Positions 1 to 9,491 are shown, numbered from the stretch's first letter. The stretch is DNA of 64,000 nucleotides from Bacteriovoracaceae bacterium (GCA_024711325.1 JANJTC010000005.1:1-64000), one strand, 5' to 3'. The notes: generated from the letters alone by a model not told the origin. Numbers and translations: made by a program.

Positions 1-141
1 GAAATGATCATGCCGGGCGACAATACTTCATTTGCAGTTGAGCTTATTGCTCCAATCGCTATGGAGAAAGGTCTTCGTTTTGCTATCCGTGAGGGTGGTC
101 GTACGATCGGTGCTGGTACCGTTTCAGACATTATTGCTTAA
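1..141 (+). CDS. tuf: Elongation factor Tu, C-terminal end (partial)
   Basis: Only the last 46 codons are in the window; the 5' part lies upstream. The peptide has the EF-Tu domain 3 ending, with the motifs [18 protein letters not shown] and a short VSDIIA tail. EF-Tu carries aminoacyl-tRNA to the ribosomal A site as a GTPase. Its place just before rpsJ is the usual str/S10 junction of many bacteria. An intrinsic terminator follows, so rpsJ is not simply a continuation of the tuf message. Confidence 0.95.
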   Translation, partial: EMIMPGDNTSFAVELIAPIAMEKGLRFAIREGGRTIGAGTVSDIIA

Positions 142-159
142 AACGTCAAAAAATTAACA

Positions 160-190
160 GAATGGGCTTTACAAAGGCCCATTCTTTTTC
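160..190 (+). terminator. Intrinsic terminator after tuf
   Basis: An 8-bp perfect stem, GAATGGGC (160-167) with GCCCATTC (177-184), is followed by a T-rich tail. It separates tuf from the S10 block. Confidence 0.8.
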
Positions 191-222
191 TACTTTGACA
201 AAAATATTTTTTGGAGACTTCA

Positions 223-531
223 ATGAAAGTGAACAAACTGAGAATTAAGCTTCGTGCTTATGACTACAATATCCTAGACGCTTCTGTTCAGGAAATTGTT
301 CAAACAGCTAAAAATACAGGCGCTCGCGTCGCTGGACCAGTGCCTCTTCCTACTGAAATCAATCGCTATACAGTACTTCGTTCACCTCACATCGATAAAA
401 AATCACGTGAGCAGTTCGAAATGCGTACTCATAAGCGCCTAATCGACATCGTTGAGCCGACTCAACAGACCGTTGATAGCCTTATGAAGCTCGATCTTTC
501 GGCCGGTGTTGACGTAGAAATCAAGTACTAG
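223..531 (+). CDS. rpsJ: 30S ribosomal protein S10
   Basis: The 102-residue protein starts [16 protein letters not shown] and has the S10 core motifs GPVPLPTEI and [20 protein letters not shown]10 sits in the head of the 30S subunit and also serves as NusE in antitermination. The ATG at 223 is chosen over an in-frame TTG at 211 because that TTG overlaps the GGAGA ribosome-binding site, and S10 proteins begin at this point. It is first gene of the S10 block, but a 90-base gap separates it from rplC. Confidence 0.97.
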   Translation: MKVNKLRIKLRAYDYNILDASVQEIVQTAKNTGARVAGPVPLPTEINRYTVLRSPHIDKKSREQFEMRTHKRLIDIVEPTQQTVDSLMKLDLSAGVDVEIKY

Positions 532-621
532 TATAAAGCTCAAACGCTTTTTATTTGTTACATAGTTTATTTTATTAACCATGAATGCATCCCTGAGAGA
601 GGGTGATGCTGTGGAGGGCGA
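532..621 (+). promoter_or_regulatory. Structured rpsJ-rplC intergenic leader
   Basis: This 90-base gap is much longer than other gaps in the block. It holds a weak hairpin AAAGC/GCTTT (535-550) running into T-rich sequence. A second hairpin, GCATCCCT (587-594) with AGGG plus ATGC (600-609, two-base bulge), lies just before the GGAGG ribosome-binding site of rplC. It may be an attenuator or ribosomal-protein leader. The structure is seen; the function is inferred. Confidence 0.4.
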
Positions 622-1275
622 ATGTCAGACGCTAAAGTTAGTCTGCCTGCTTTTTACGGAATTAAAGCTGGCATGACCAGAATCTTTGATCAGAACGGTA
701 ACCACGTTCCGGTCACTGTAGTTAAACTAATTCCGAACGTTATTTCTCAAGTCAAAACTGCAGAAAAAGACGGTTACACTGCTTATCAAGTTGCTTACAA
801 CGAAAAGCGTGAATCTCTTATTACTTCTCCAGTTAAAGGCCATCTTAAGAAAGCCGCAATCGAAAAAACATTCTCTGAATTTTCCGAAATTCAAGTTAAT
901 GAAGTTTCAGCTGATGCTTTAGGTAAAGAAGCTTCTTTGGATCAGTTCCCTGTTGCTACTTACATCGACGTGACTGCACCTTCTAAAGGTAAAGGTTTCG
1001 CCGGGGTTATGAAGCGTTATAACTTCCAAGGTGGTCCTGCTGCTCACGGTTCACACTTCCATCGTCGTCCAGGTTCAATCGGATGTCGTGCTACTCCAGC
1101 ACGTGTATTCGCGAACAAAAAAATGCCTGGTCACTTAGGGGTTGAAACTTCAACAGTACAAAACATCCAAGTGGTAGAAGTTAATTTAGAAGCTGGATAC
1201 ATGCTTATAAAAGGCTCAATCCCTGGCTCAAAGAACGGATTCGTGAAAATCGCGAAGTCTGTTAAGAAAGCGTAA
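622..1275 (+). CDS. rplC: 50S ribosomal protein L3
   Basis: The 217-residue protein has the L3 signature GIKAGMTRIF near the N terminus and the central loop GSHFHRRPGSIG that reaches toward the peptidyl-transferase centre. Where E. coli L3 has the methylated glutamine after GSIG, this protein has Cys, so PrmB-type methylation at that site is not expected. The ATG at 622 follows GGAGGG. L3 is an early assembly protein of the 50S subunit. Confidence 0.97.
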   Translation: MSDAKVSLPAFYGIKAGMTRIFDQNGNHVPVTVVKLIPNVISQVKTAEKDGYTAYQVAYNEKRESLITSPVKGHLKKAAIEKTFSEFSEIQVNEVSADALGKEASLDQFPVATYIDVTAPSKGKGFAGVMKRYNFQGGPAAHGSHFHRRPGSIGCRATPARVFANKKMPGHLGVETSTVQNIQVVEVNLEAGYMLIKGSIPGSKNGFVKIAKSVKKA

Positions 1276-1286
1276 GGTAGGTAATT

Positions 1287-1904
1287 ATGACTGAATTAGC
1301 AGTATTAAATACAAAATTTGAAAAATCTGGCTCACTAAAGGCCAGCGTTGATTTCTCAGTTGAGGCAATCAATGAAACAGTTGTTCACCAAGTTGTTAAA
1401 GCTACTCTAGCTGGTCGCCGTCAAGGTACGGCCATGACTAAGACTAAAGCTTTAGTTTCAGGTGGCGGTAAAAAACCATTCAAGCAAAAAGGTACTGGTA
1501 ACGCTCGTCAGGGTTCTACTCGTTCACCTCTTATGCCTGGAGGCGGTACTGTATTTGGACCTCAGCCTCGTGATTATACTCAGAAAGTAAATAAGAAGAT
1601 GATGCTTGTTGCTATCTCTTCTGTACTTGCTGACAAACATCAGGCAGGGAAACTTCATATCGTAGAAAAATTAGAAACTACTGGTAAGACAAAAGATATG
1701 TTCAAAGCTCTTGATTCAAGAAAGCTGCTTCCAGCTCTTGTGATCACAGCTGAAGTGAACGAGCAAGTGTCTCGTGCCGTAGGAAATCTTGAAAAAGCGA
1801 AATATGCTCCAGTTGATGGATTTAGCGTTTACGAAGCAATCAAATTCGAAAACCTAATCATTGAAAAAGCAGCTTTCGAAAAATTAATCAGCAGGCTGGT
1901 GTAA
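1287..1904 (+). CDS. rplD: 50S ribosomal protein L4
   Basis: The 205-residue protein has the L4 exit-tunnel extension motifs KQKGTGNARQGSTRSP and GGGTVFGPQPRDY. L4 binds 23S rRNA and lines the exit tunnel; in gamma-proteobacteria it also autoregulates the S10 operon. It starts 11 bases after rplC behind a purine-rich GGTAGG site and is followed one base later by rplW. Confidence 0.97.
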   Translation: MTELAVLNTKFEKSGSLKASVDFSVEAINETVVHQVVKATLAGRRQGTAMTKTKALVSGGGKKPFKQKGTGNARQGSTRSPLMPGGGTVFGPQPRDYTQKVNKKMMLVAISSVLADKHQAGKLHIVEKLETTGKTKDMFKALDSRKLLPALVITAEVNEQVSRAVGNLEKAKYAPVDGFSVYEAIKFENLIIEKAAFEKLISRLV

Positions 1905-1905
1905 G

Positions 1906-2196
1906 ATGTTAGGTTTAGAAAACGTATTAATTAAACCACTATTAACTGAAAAAACGTCAAAAGAGACTGAAGCTTTCAATCGCTACGCTTTCGTAGTGAA
2001 TGTTAAGTCGAACAAAAACCAAATCAAGAGCGCTGTAGAGAAGTTCTTTGATGTAAAGGTTGTTAGCGTGCGTACTTCTGTTCTTCCTGGGAAGACAAAG
2101 CGTGCGGGTAAAGGGCAGAAGAAGTCATCGGCTTCTAAAAAAGCTTATGTTCAACTCCAAGACGGCCAGAAGATTGAATTCTTCAAAGGCATTTAA
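1906..2196 (+). CDS. rplW: 50S ribosomal protein L23
   Basis: The 96-residue protein has the L23 motifs LIKPLLTEKT, NRYAFVVN and KFFDVKVVSVRT. L23 lies at the tunnel exit and docks trigger factor and SRP. The start codon is one base after the rplD stop, which suggests translational coupling. Order rplD-rplW-rplB is standard. Confidence 0.97.
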   Translation: MLGLENVLIKPLLTEKTSKETEAFNRYAFVVNVKSNKNQIKSAVEKFFDVKVVSVRTSVLPGKTKRAGKGQKKSSASKKAYVQLQDGQKIEFFKGI

Positions 2197-2213
2197 GGTA
2201 AAGGCTTAAAACT

Positions 2214-3038
2214 ATGGCAACTTTAAAAAAATTCAGACCTATCACCCCATCTCAGCGTGAGATGGTAGTAGTGACTGGTGATGTAACTAAAGGTGTGGCA
2301 CCAGAGAAATCTCTATTGTCCCCAATCAAGAAAAACGGCGGTCGTAACTCTTCTGGTAAGATTACTGTTCGTCACCACGGTGGTGGAGTTAAGCAAAAGT
2401 ATCGTTTGATCGATTTCAAACGTTCTAAGCTTGATATTCCTGCAACTGTTAAGTCGATTGAGCATGATCCAAACAGAACATGTAATATTGCCTTGGTAGT
2501 CTATGCTGATGGTGTAAAAACATACATTATTGCTCCAGTTGGTTTGAAAGTCGGTGATGTTGTAATTTCATCTGATAATGCAGACATCAAAGCTGGTAAC
2601 TCTAAACTTCTTAAAGATATACCTGTTGGTACTCTTGTTCATAACGTTGAATTAAATCCTAAACGTGGTGGACAGATGGCCCGTTCAGCTGGTGCTTACG
2701 CTCAGCTTATGGCCAAAGAAGGCGAATATGCTCTTCTTCGTCTCCCTTCTGGTGAGCTTAGAAAAGTTAAGTCGGATTGCCGAGCTACTATCGGTCAAGT
2801 TGGTAAGATCGAGCACGAACTTGCTAACATCGGTAAAGCTGGTAAAAACCGTCACCGCGGTATTCGTCCAACTGTTCGTGGTGTGGTAATGAACCCAGTA
2901 GATCACCCGCATGGTGGTGGTGAAGGTCGTACAAGTGGTGGTCGTCACCCAGTATCTCCTTGGGGTCTACCAACTCGTGGTTATAAGACCAGGAAGAACA
3001 AGAGAACAAATAAGTTCATCGTTAAGAGAAGAAAGTAA
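2214..3038 (+). CDS. rplB: 50S ribosomal protein L2
   Basis: The 274-residue protein has the expected family length. It has the RNA-binding core [11 protein letters not shown] and the conserved [14 protein letters not shown] segment, whose His is linked to peptidyl-transferase function and subunit association. The Lys/Arg-rich tail is typical. Start ATG at 2214. Confidence 0.98.
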   Translation: MATLKKFRPITPSQREMVVVTGDVTKGVAPEKSLLSPIKKNGGRNSSGKITVRHHGGGVKQKYRLIDFKRSKLDIPATVKSIEHDPNRTCNIALVVYADGVKTYIIAPVGLKVGDVVISSDNADIKAGNSKLLKDIPVGTLVHNVELNPKRGGQMARSAGAYAQLMAKEGEYALLRLPSGELRKVKSDCRATIGQVGKIEHELANIGKAGKNRHRGIRPTVRGVVMNPVDHPHGGGEGRTSGGRHPVSPWGLPTRGYKTRKNKRTNKFIVKRRK

Positions 3039-3050
3039 TAGGGGTAAATA

Positions 3051-3326
3051 ATGGCACGTTCAATTAAAAAAGGTCCGTTTGTAGATAATTACCTCTACAA
3101 AAAAGCTGAAGAGGCCAAGAAAAATACTAAAGGTAATACCGTAATTAAGACCTGGTCTCGTCGTTCTACGATCACTCCAGATTTTATTGGCTTAACTTTC
3201 GCTGTTCATAACGGCAAAAAGTTTATTCCGGTTTACGTGACTGATAATATGGTTGGGCACAAGTTCGGCGAATTCGCTGTAACTCGTACTTATACCGGTC
3301 ACGGCGCTGGCGATAAAAAGAAGTAA
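3051..3326 (+). CDS. rpsS: 30S ribosomal protein S19
   Basis: The 91-residue protein begins [15 protein letters not shown] and contains [14 protein letters not shown], both hallmark S19 segments. S19 binds 16S rRNA in the 30S head next to S13. It lies between rplB and rplV with short gaps and a GGGGTAA ribosome-binding site. Confidence 0.97.
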   Translation: MARSIKKGPFVDNYLYKKAEEAKKNTKGNTVIKTWSRRSTITPDFIGLTFAVHNGKKFIPVYVTDNMVGHKFGEFAVTRTYTGHGAGDKKK

Positions 3327-3335
3327 GAGGAAATT

Positions 3336-3668
3336 ATGATTACTGTAAAAAACAATAATGTCGGAACATCAGCTCGTAAGGTTAGACAAGTTTGTGACTT
3401 GATCCGTAGAAAGAAAGTTGAGGAAGCTCTAAAGATCCTTCGTTTCTGCGAAAAGAAAGAGACTGCAATCGTTGTTACTAAACTTATCAACAGTGGTCTT
3501 GCGATCGCTGCAGATTCTAAGAAATATGACTTAGATAATCTGATCATTGATATTGTTAAGGTAGACGAAGGTCCTTCCCTGAAGCGAATTATGCCACGTG
3601 CTCAAGGCCGTGCTTACCGCATCAGTAAGAAGTCAAGTTACATCACTCTATCGCTTAAAGAAGCTTAA
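3336..3668 (+). CDS. rplV: 50S ribosomal protein L22
   Basis: The 110-residue protein starts in the usual [13 protein letters not shown] region and ends with the beta-hairpin motif [15 protein letters not shown], which lines the exit tunnel at the macrolide site. No insertion is seen in the loop. ATG follows AGAGGAAATT. Confidence 0.96.
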   Translation: MITVKNNNVGTSARKVRQVCDLIRRKKVEEALKILRFCEKKETAIVVTKLINSGLAIAADSKKYDLDNLIIDIVKVDEGPSLKRIMPRAQGRAYRISKKSSYITLSLKEA

Positions 3669-3685
3669 TCAAGGGAAAGACTAAA

Positions 3686-4312
3686 ATGGGACAAAAAGTT
3701 AATCCGTACGGTTTCAGATTAGGTTACATCAAAACCTGGCACTCTAACTGGTACGTAAAAAACAATTATGCAGATATTTTCCAGCAAGATCTTGCTATCC
3801 GTAACTATATCGATACGGAATTATCTCAGGCTGCAATTGCAAAAACTGAGATCACTCGTACTGCAGACCAGGTAAAAGTTACAGTTTACTCTGCTAAACC
3901 AGGTGTAGCGATTGGTAAAAAAGGCACAGGGATCGAAAAAATCCGTAATGACCTTAAAAAAATTACAAACTGCCCTTTGTTTTTTAACATTGCAGAAGTA
4001 AAACGTCCTGATTCTGAAGCCAAGCTAATTGCAGAAAACATCGCTCAACAACTTGAGAAGCGTGTGGCCTTCCGTCGCGCTATGAAGAAAGTGATGACTT
4101 CAGCATTCCGTTCAGGTGTTAAAGGAATCAAGATTAAATGTTCTGGCCGATTAGGTGGAGCTGAAATCGCTCGTACAGAAGGATATGCAGAGAAGAAAGT
4201 TCCTCTTCATACACTTCGTGCTGATATCGATTACAACACAGCTCAAGCCAAAACTACATACGGCATCATTGGTGTTAAAGTATGGGTTTATAAAGGCGAG
4301 ATCTACAAATAA
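3686..4312 (+). CDS. rpsC: 30S ribosomal protein S3
   Basis: The 208-residue protein starts [13 protein letters not shown]. It has a KH RNA-binding domain with GxxG in [14 protein letters not shown] and the C-terminal domain motif [16 protein letters not shown]3 forms the mRNA entry channel with S4 and S5. It is slightly shorter than the E. coli protein at the C-terminal tail. Confidence 0.97.
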   Translation: MGQKVNPYGFRLGYIKTWHSNWYVKNNYADIFQQDLAIRNYIDTELSQAAIAKTEITRTADQVKVTVYSAKPGVAIGKKGTGIEKIRNDLKKITNCPLFFNIAEVKRPDSEAKLIAENIAQQLEKRVAFRRAMKKVMTSAFRSGVKGIKIKCSGRLGGAEIARTEGYAEKKVPLHTLRADIDYNTAQAKTTYGIIGVKVWVYKGEIYK

Positions 4313-4335
4313 TAATAAGTACTTAGAGGTATTAT

Positions 4336-4782
4336 ATGTTAAGTCCTAAACGAGTAAAACATAGAAAGATGCAAAAAGGTCGTATGACTGGTGCTGCCCA
4401 CACAGGTAACACCCTCACTTTTGGTGAATACGGTCTTCAAGCAACTACTTGCGGTTATATAACTAACCGTCAGATCGAAGCAGCCCGTATTGCAATCTCA
4501 CGCGAAACTAAGCGTGGTGGTAATATGTGGATTAAAATTTTTCCAGATAAATCACTTACCAAAAAGCCAGCCGAAGTTCGTATGGGTAAAGGTAAGGGAT
4601 CTCCGGAAGAGTGGGTAGCAGTTATCAAGCCAGGCCGTATTCTTTTTGAAATCGGTGGTGTAGATAAGGCTACTGCTGACGCAGCCCTTAGATTAGCAAA
4701 GTATAAACTTCCAGTTAGAACGAAAATCGTATCTAAAGCGGATTTGGAATCAGCTGATGCTGCTCCAAAATCTGCGGAATAA
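4336..4782 (+). CDS. rplP: 50S ribosomal protein L16
   Basis: The 148-residue protein starts [11 protein letters not shown], with [16 protein letters not shown] and [14 protein letters not shown], the L16 core. The C terminus carries about ten extra Ala/Ser-rich residues compared with E. coli. L16 organises the A-site tRNA pocket. The ribosome-binding site AGAGG lies upstream. Confidence 0.97.
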   Translation: MLSPKRVKHRKMQKGRMTGAAHTGNTLTFGEYGLQATTCGYITNRQIEAARIAISRETKRGGNMWIKIFPDKSLTKKPAEVRMGKGKGSPEEWVAVIKPGRILFEIGGVDKATADAALRLAKYKLPVRTKIVSKADLESADAAPKSAE

Positions 4783-4803
4783 ACTGGATTAGTAGAGGTA
4801 GTT

Positions 4804-4992
4804 ATGTTAAAAACCAGCGAAATTTCAAAACTTAGCGCAAAAGAATTGACCGAGAAGGTTGCAACTCTTAAAGCAGAACTTTTTAACAACAAGTTCACAA
4901 AGTACACAACGGGTGCTGATAAGCCACACCTTGTGAAACAGCTTAAGAAAGATATTGCCCGTCTCTTAACATTTAAGAACGCTAAACAATAA
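4804..4992 (+). CDS. rpmC: 50S ribosomal protein L29
   Basis: The 62-residue all-helical protein has [13 protein letters not shown] followed by [11 protein letters not shown], matching the L29 pattern. L29 sits next to L23 at the tunnel exit. It lies between rplP and rpsQ as in the standard S10 order. Confidence 0.93.
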   Translation: MLKTSEISKLSAKELTEKVATLKAELFNNKFTKYTTGADKPHLVKQLKKDIARLLTFKNAKQ

Positions 4993-5000
4993 GGTGATAT

Positions 5001-5255
5001 ATGAGCGAAACAGTTAATAAAGTAAAAAGAACACTGACTGGTGAAGTAGTTAGCGACAAATCAGCAAAAACTGTTGTTGTTAAGGTCGAAAGAAAAACTA
5101 TGCACCCTAAGTATAACAAATTTGTGACTACTTCTAAGAAGTACCATGCTCATGATGAAAAAGAGCTGGCTTCTGTTGGTAACCTTGTCACCATTATCGA
5201 ATCTAAGCCTCACTCTAAGTTAAAGAGATGGGAATTAGTTTCTATCGTTAAGTAG
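5001..5255 (+). CDS. rpsQ: 30S ribosomal protein S17
   Basis: The 84-residue OB-fold protein has [23 protein letters not shown] and MHPKYNKFV, typical of S17. It binds 16S rRNA early in assembly. ATG lies behind AAGGTGA, 8 bases after rpmC. Confidence 0.96.
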   Translation: MSETVNKVKRTLTGEVVSDKSAKTVVVKVERKTMHPKYNKFVTTSKKYHAHDEKELASVGNLVTIIESKPHSKLKRWELVSIVK

Positions 5256-5265
5256 TGGAGTAAAT

Positions 5266-5634
5266 ATGATTCAGCAACAAACGATCCTAGATGTAGCCGA
5301 TAACTCAGGTGCGAAAACAGTTCAGTGTATTAAAGTTCTGGGCGGTTCAAAGCATATGAGTGCCAATGTAGGCGACGTTATCGTCGTAGCCGTACAGCAA
5401 GCAATTTCTGGTGGCAAAGTTAAGAAAGGTGATGTCAAAAAAGCCGTAATCGTACGTACTGTTTATCCAGTTCGTCGCGAAGATGGTTCATATATTAATT
5501 TCGATACAAACAGCGTGGTCATTATTTCAGCAAATAATGAACCAGTAGGTACACGTATTTTCGGGCCTGTAGCGAGAGAGTTAAGAAACAAGAACTTTTC
5601 GAAGATCTGTTCACTCGCTCACGAAGTGCTTTAA
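5266..5634 (+). CDS. rplN: 50S ribosomal protein L14
   Basis: The 122-residue protein begins [17 protein letters not shown] and ends with [12 protein letters not shown], both classic L14 ends. L14 forms an intersubunit bridge. It is the first gene of the spc section, here joined directly to the S10 section with a 10-base gap. Confidence 0.98.
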   Translation: MIQQQTILDVADNSGAKTVQCIKVLGGSKHMSANVGDVIVVAVQQAISGGKVKKGDVKKAVIVRTVYPVRREDGSYINFDTNSVVIISANNEPVGTRIFGPVARELRNKNFSKICSLAHEVL

Positions 5635-5656
5635 TCAGCGTGTAAAGAGAGGAAAA

Positions 5657-5968
5657 ATGCAAAAGCTGAAAGTGAACGATACCGTTCAAATCCTTGCAGG
5701 CAAAGATAAAGGCAAGCAAGGCAAAATCAAAACCATTAACTTCAAGACTAATCGTGTTGTTGTTGAGGGTGTTAACATTGTTAAAAAAGCAATTAAGCCA
5801 AGCCAGCAGAACCAGCAGGGCGGAATTGTGGATATGGAAAAAGCCATCCATATCAGTAACGTTGCTCTATTGGATCCAAAATCTGGAAAACCAACAAGAG
5901 TCTCCGTTGTTAAAGTTGATGGCAAAAACGTAAGAGTTGCCACAAAAAGCAAATCCGAACTTAAGTAA
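5657..5968 (+). CDS. rplX: 50S ribosomal protein L24
   Basis: The 103-residue protein has the KOW motif region [15 protein letters not shown] near residues 10-25 and [19 protein letters not shown]24 is an assembly initiator that binds the 5' end of 23S rRNA. ATG at 5657 follows AGAGAGGAAAA. Confidence 0.96.
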   Translation: MQKLKVNDTVQILAGKDKGKQGKIKTINFKTNRVVVEGVNIVKKAIKPSQQNQQGGIVDMEKAIHISNVALLDPKSGKPTRVSVVKVDGKNVRVATKSKSELK

Positions 5969-5982
5969 GCTGAGGGAAACAT

Positions 5983-6525
5983 ATGGCACGTTTGAAAGCT
6001 CTGTATGAATCAGAGGTAAAAAAGAAGCTGAATGAAAAGTTCAAATACACGAACGTTCATCAGATTCCTAAATTAGAAAAAATCATTGTTAACTGTGTTA
6101 CTCGTGATGCAGTTTCTAACGGTAAAGTTGTTGATAGCATTGTTACTGATCTCGCTGCAATCACTGGTCAAAAGCCAGTTATTTCTAGAGCTAAGAAGTC
6201 AATTGCATCATTCAAACTCCGTCAGGATCAAGCACTTGGTGCTTTCGTTACACTTCGTGGCGAGCAAATGTATGAATTCCTTGATCGTTTGATTAACCTT
6301 TCTCTTCCTCGCGTTAAAGACTTTCGTGGTCTTTCTCCAAAAGGTTTTGATGGTAAGGGTAACTATACGATGGGCCTGAAAGAACAAATCATTTTCCCGG
6401 AAATTGACTACGATAAAATCGATAAGATTCGTGGTATGGGGATTAGCTTTGTGACTACAGCTACCAATAACGAAGAAGGCCGCGAGTTGCTTAAGCAGTT
6501 CGGCATGCCTTTCAGAGAGAAATAA
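5983..6525 (+). CDS. rplE: 50S ribosomal protein L5
   Basis: The 180-residue protein has [13 protein letters not shown] and [17 protein letters not shown], and ends with FGMPFREK. These are L5 motifs. L5 binds 5S rRNA in the central protuberance. Start ATG lies behind GAGGGAAAC. Confidence 0.97.
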   Translation: MARLKALYESEVKKKLNEKFKYTNVHQIPKLEKIIVNCVTRDAVSNGKVVDSIVTDLAAITGQKPVISRAKKSIASFKLRQDQALGAFVTLRGEQMYEFLDRLINLSLPRVKDFRGLSPKGFDGKGNYTMGLKEQIIFPEIDYDKIDKIRGMGISFVTTATNNEEGRELLKQFGMPFREK

Positions 6526-6534
6526 GAGGAACAT

Positions 6535-6840
6535 ATGGCACGATTAAGCGCAGTCGTAAAAAATAAGAAAAGAGAAAAATTAGCTAAGAAATTTGGCCCT
6601 AAAGCTGCTTTGCTAAGAAAAAAAGCTGTAGATATGAAGCTTTCTGATGAAGAAAGAGATGCGGCAAGACTTAAGCTTCAGGCTATTCCACGTAATGGTA
6701 ATCCAAATCGCGTACGTAATCGTTGCGAATTAACTGGAAGACCTCGTGCTGTATACCGTGATTTTAAACTAAGCAGAAATAAATTCCGTGAACTTGCTAA
6801 CAATGGTCTCATCCCTGGTGTGACTAAAGCTAGCTGGTAA
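6535..6840 (+). CDS. rpsN: 30S ribosomal protein S14, long zinc-free form
   Basis: The 101-residue protein matches the long E. coli-type S14. The C-terminal part [20 protein letters not shown] retains a single Cys, so the four-Cys zinc site of the short paralogue is absent. S14 is in the 30S head. Start is ATG at 6535, 9 bases after rplE. Confidence 0.96.
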   Translation: MARLSAVVKNKKREKLAKKFGPKAALLRKKAVDMKLSDEERDAARLKLQAIPRNGNPNRVRNRCELTGRPRAVYRDFKLSRNKFRELANNGLIPGVTKASW

Positions 6841-6857
6841 GGAAAGGGAAACATTTT

Positions 6858-7241
6858 ATGATGACAGATCCTATCGCAGATATGCTAACTAGAATTCGTA
6901 ACGCTAATAAAGCGGGTCTTGATAAGCTTGAGCTTCCGGCCAGCAAAATCAAGGCTAATATTTGCCGCGTATTAAAAGAAGAGGGTTATATCCGTTCTTT
7001 TAAAATTGCTGCAAAGTCACCTTCTGAAATCGTGATCAAAATTGGTCTTAAAGAAGGTGCTATTGTTGGAATTAAAAGAATCTCATCACCGGGATTAAGA
7101 GTTTATAAAGGCTATACTGAAATGCCACGAGTTCTTTCAGGACTTGGTGTTTCAATTGTTTCCACTTCTGCAGGAATTATTTCTTCCCGCAAAGCAGCCT
7201 CTCTGAAACTTGGTGGCGAAATCATTTGTAACATTTGGTAA
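6858..7241 (+). CDS. rpsH: 30S ribosomal protein S8
   Basis: The 127-residue protein has TDPIADMLTRIRNA at the N terminus and the C-terminal STSAGIISSRKA region typical of S8. Two consecutive ATG codons (6858 and 6861) could start it; the GGAAAGGGAAA site serves either. S8 binds the central domain of 16S rRNA and in E. coli represses the spc operon. Confidence 0.96.
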   Translation: MMTDPIADMLTRIRNANKAGLDKLELPASKIKANICRVLKEEGYIRSFKIAAKSPSEIVIKIGLKEGAIVGIKRISSPGLRVYKGYTEMPRVLSGLGVSIVSTSAGIISSRKAASLKLGGEIICNIW

Positions 7242-7253
7242 TTGGAGCGACTT

Positions 7254-7793
7254 ATGTCACGTATAGGTAAACAGCCAATTGGCATTCCTGATAAAGTAGA
7301 AGTAAAAGTTGACGGTTCACACGTTGACGTAAAAGGCCCTAAGGGTCAGCTTTCTTATACATTTCGCAAAGAAGTGAAAGTAGAAAAAGCTGAAAAAGTT
7401 CTAAATGTAAGTCCTGTTGATGAGTCGACAACTGCTCGTGCTCTTTGGGGATTATCTAGAACCCTCCTTGGTAACATGGTAACTGGTGTAACAACTGGTT
7501 TCGTAAAATCTCTTGAGTTCAATGGTGTAGGTTACAAGGCTGCTGTTTCTGGTAGCACTCTAACTCTTAACCTTGGATACTCTCACCCTATTGACTACAA
7601 ACTTCCGAAAGGGGTTGAAGCAAAAGTTAATAAGAACGTGATTGAATTCCATGGTTGTGATAAAGAACTTGTTGGCTTCGTTGCTGCTCAAGTCCGCTCT
7701 TTCAGAGAGCCTGAACCATATAAGGGTAAAGGCTTGAAGTATACAGATGAGAAAATCATCCGTAAGGCCGGTAAAACAGGTGCTAAAAAATAA
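7254..7793 (+). CDS. rplF: 50S ribosomal protein L6
   Basis: The 179-residue protein starts MSRIGKQPIGIPD and ends near EPYKGKGLKY, the L6 signature. ATG 7254 is preferred over an upstream in-frame ATG at 7242, because TTGGAGCGACTT supplies a ribosome-binding site for it and L6 proteins start here. L6 lies near the sarcin-ricin loop. Confidence 0.96.
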   Translation: MSRIGKQPIGIPDKVEVKVDGSHVDVKGPKGQLSYTFRKEVKVEKAEKVLNVSPVDESTTARALWGLSRTLLGNMVTGVTTGFVKSLEFNGVGYKAAVSGSTLTLNLGYSHPIDYKLPKGVEAKVNKNVIEFHGCDKELVGFVAAQVRSFREPEPYKGKGLKYTDEKIIRKAGKTGAKK

Positions 7794-7803
7794 TAGGTGA
7801 GTT

Positions 7804-8178
7804 ATGAGAAAAAATATTGCAAAAATCAAAAATGAGTCGAAAGCGAAAGAATACCGTCGTAAGCTTTCTATCAGAAAGAAAGTCGTCGGTTCTGGTGAAA
7901 AACCTCGTTTGGCTGTAACTAAGTCAAACAAACACCTTCGTGTTCAGATCGTTGACGATGTTAAATCAGTAACATTGTTCTCTGTTCAAACTTACGGGAA
8001 AACTAAGGTTGCTAATAGCTGTAATGCTGAGGGTGCCAAGAAAGTTGGTGCTGAAGTAGCTGCTACGCTTAAGAAGAACAACCTAAGCAAAGCCGTTTTT
8101 GATAGAAGCGGAAAACAGTATACAGGTGTAATTAAAGCACTTGCTGACTCTATCCGTGAAAACGGTATCCAAATTTAA
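7804..8178 (+). CDS. rplR: 50S ribosomal protein L18
   Basis: The 124-residue protein has KPRLAVTKSNKHLRVQIVDD and a C-terminal FDRSGKQYTGVIKALADSIRENG stretch typical of L18. L18 binds 5S rRNA with L5. It lies 10 bases after rplF. Confidence 0.96.
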   Translation: MRKNIAKIKNESKAKEYRRKLSIRKKVVGSGEKPRLAVTKSNKHLRVQIVDDVKSVTLFSVQTYGKTKVANSCNAEGAKKVGAEVAATLKKNNLSKAVFDRSGKQYTGVIKALADSIRENGIQI

Positions 8179-8190
8179 TTAGGGGACTTT

Positions 8191-8814
8191 ATGAGCGAAG
8201 AAAATACAAACGCAAACACAGAAAACGAAACAGAAGCGAAAGCTGATAAGAAGGGTGGAAAACGTCCTCAACGTGCTCCACGCCAAGAAAAGAAACCAGT
8301 TCAAGACGGAATTAATCCTGATCTCGAAGAAAGAGTTGTTGCCGTTAACCGCGTAGCTAAAGTTGTTAAAGGTGGACGTAGATTCTCTTTCGCAGCTCTA
8401 ATCGTTGTTGGCGATAAGAACGGCAAAGTTGGTTACGGACTTGGAAAAGCAAAAGAAGTTCCTGATGCTATCCGTAAGGCTGGTATGAAAGCTTCTAAGC
8501 GCATGATCAAAGTATCAATCGAGAACGGAACAATCCCTCACGAAGTACTTGGTCTTTTTGGTGCAGGTGAAGTTCTTCTTAAACCTGCTGGAGACGGTAC
8601 AGGGATTAAGGCTGCTGGTGCATGCCGTTCAATCCTTGAGCTTGCTGGCGTTAAGAACGTTCTGACTAAGTCAGTACGTGGATCTAACCCACACAACATC
8701 GTGAAAGCAACTTTCAAAGCACTTAAGAACCTTCGCTCTCTTGAAGAAGTAGCGGCTGTTCGTGGTGTAAACACTAAAGGTCTTCGTATGAAGGCTAAAG
8801 CTACAAAAGCTTAA
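8191..8814 (+). CDS. rpsE: 30S ribosomal protein S5 with N-terminal extension
   Basis: The 207-residue protein contains the S5 core: [37 protein letters not shown] and [10 protein letters not shown]. The core begins near residue 47. The preceding stretch is rich in Glu, Asn, Lys and Arg and has no counterpart in the 167-residue E. coli protein. S5 works in decoding fidelity at the mRNA entry site. ATG 8191 follows AGGGGAC. Confidence 0.96.
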   Translation: MSEENTNANTENETEAKADKKGGKRPQRAPRQEKKPVQDGINPDLEERVVAVNRVAKVVKGGRRFSFAALIVVGDKNGKVGYGLGKAKEVPDAIRKAGMKASKRMIKVSIENGTIPHEVLGLFGAGEVLLKPAGDGTGIKAAGACRSILELAGVKNVLTKSVRGSNPHNIVKATFKALKNLRSLEEVAAVRGVNTKGLRMKAKATKA

Positions 8815-8823
8815 GGTGAATGT

Positions 8824-9003
8824 ATGAGTAATCAAATTACTGTTAAACTTAAAAAAAGTGTTATCGGTTGTACTGATAAGCAAAAAGCCACAATCAAGGG
8901 CCTGGGTCTAAGAAGAATTAATCACTCTAAAACGCTAGAGAATACTCCAGCTGTTCGTGGAATGATTAAAGCTATGATCCAATGGCTTGAGATCTCAAAA
9001 TAA
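8824..9003 (+). CDS. rpmD: 50S ribosomal protein L30
   Basis: A short reading frame of 59 residues starts MSNQITVKLKKSVIGCTDKQ and contains KGLGLRRINHSKTLENTPAVRGMI, the L30 signature. It lies between rpsE and rplO as in the standard spc order, with an AAGGTGAATGT ribosome-binding region overlapping the end of rpsE. Confidence 0.95.
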   Translation: MSNQITVKLKKSVIGCTDKQKATIKGLGLRRINHSKTLENTPAVRGMIKAMIQWLEISK

Positions 9004-9016
9004 TTAGAGGTTGTAT

Positions 9017-9472
9017 ATGTTAACTCTTAGAACACTAAAAAGCCCTAGAGGCACCAATAAAAATACTAAGCGTATCGGCCGTGGACAAGGTTCTGGTCAA
9101 GGTACTCAAGCTGGTAAAGGTCACAAAGGGCAAAAAGCTCGTAGTGGCGGCGGTATCCGTATCGGTTTCGAGGGTGGTCAAATGCCACTTTACAGACGTT
9201 TACCAAAAGTCGGTTTCTCAAATGCTGCTTTCAAAACTGAATACGCAGTACTTAACCTTGAGAAACTAGCAGCTAAGTATGATACTGAAGTTGTTACGCG
9301 TGAAACTCTTATCGATAAAGGCTTCTTAAGCGGTATTAATAAGTCTATGCCAATCAAAATCTTGGCAAAAGGCGAACTTAATAAGGCCCTTTCCTTTAAA
9401 GGCATTGAAAAGTTCTCTGCTAAAGCTTTAGAATTGATTAAAAAAGCTGGCGGCAAAGTCGAGAATGCTTAA
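9017..9472 (+). CDS. rplO: 50S ribosomal protein L15
   Basis: The 151-residue protein has LKSPRGTNKNTKRIGRGQGSG near its start and GFEGGQMPLYRRLPKVGF, typical of L15. ATG 9017 is chosen over an in-frame TTG at 9011, because AGAGG at 9006-9010 then has a 6-base spacing. L15 is a late 50S assembly protein. Confidence 0.96.
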   Translation: MLTLRTLKSPRGTNKNTKRIGRGQGSGQGTQAGKGHKGQKARSGGGIRIGFEGGQMPLYRRLPKVGFSNAAFKTEYAVLNLEKLAAKYDTEVVTRETLIDKGFLSGINKSMPIKILAKGELNKALSFKGIEKFSAKALELIKKAGGKVENA

Positions 9473-9491
9473 TTAAGAGAAGGATACAGGG

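Noticed and set aside
195-200. TTGACA before rpsJ as a -35 element
   Set aside because: A -10 at normal spacing would fall on the ribosome-binding site and start codon.
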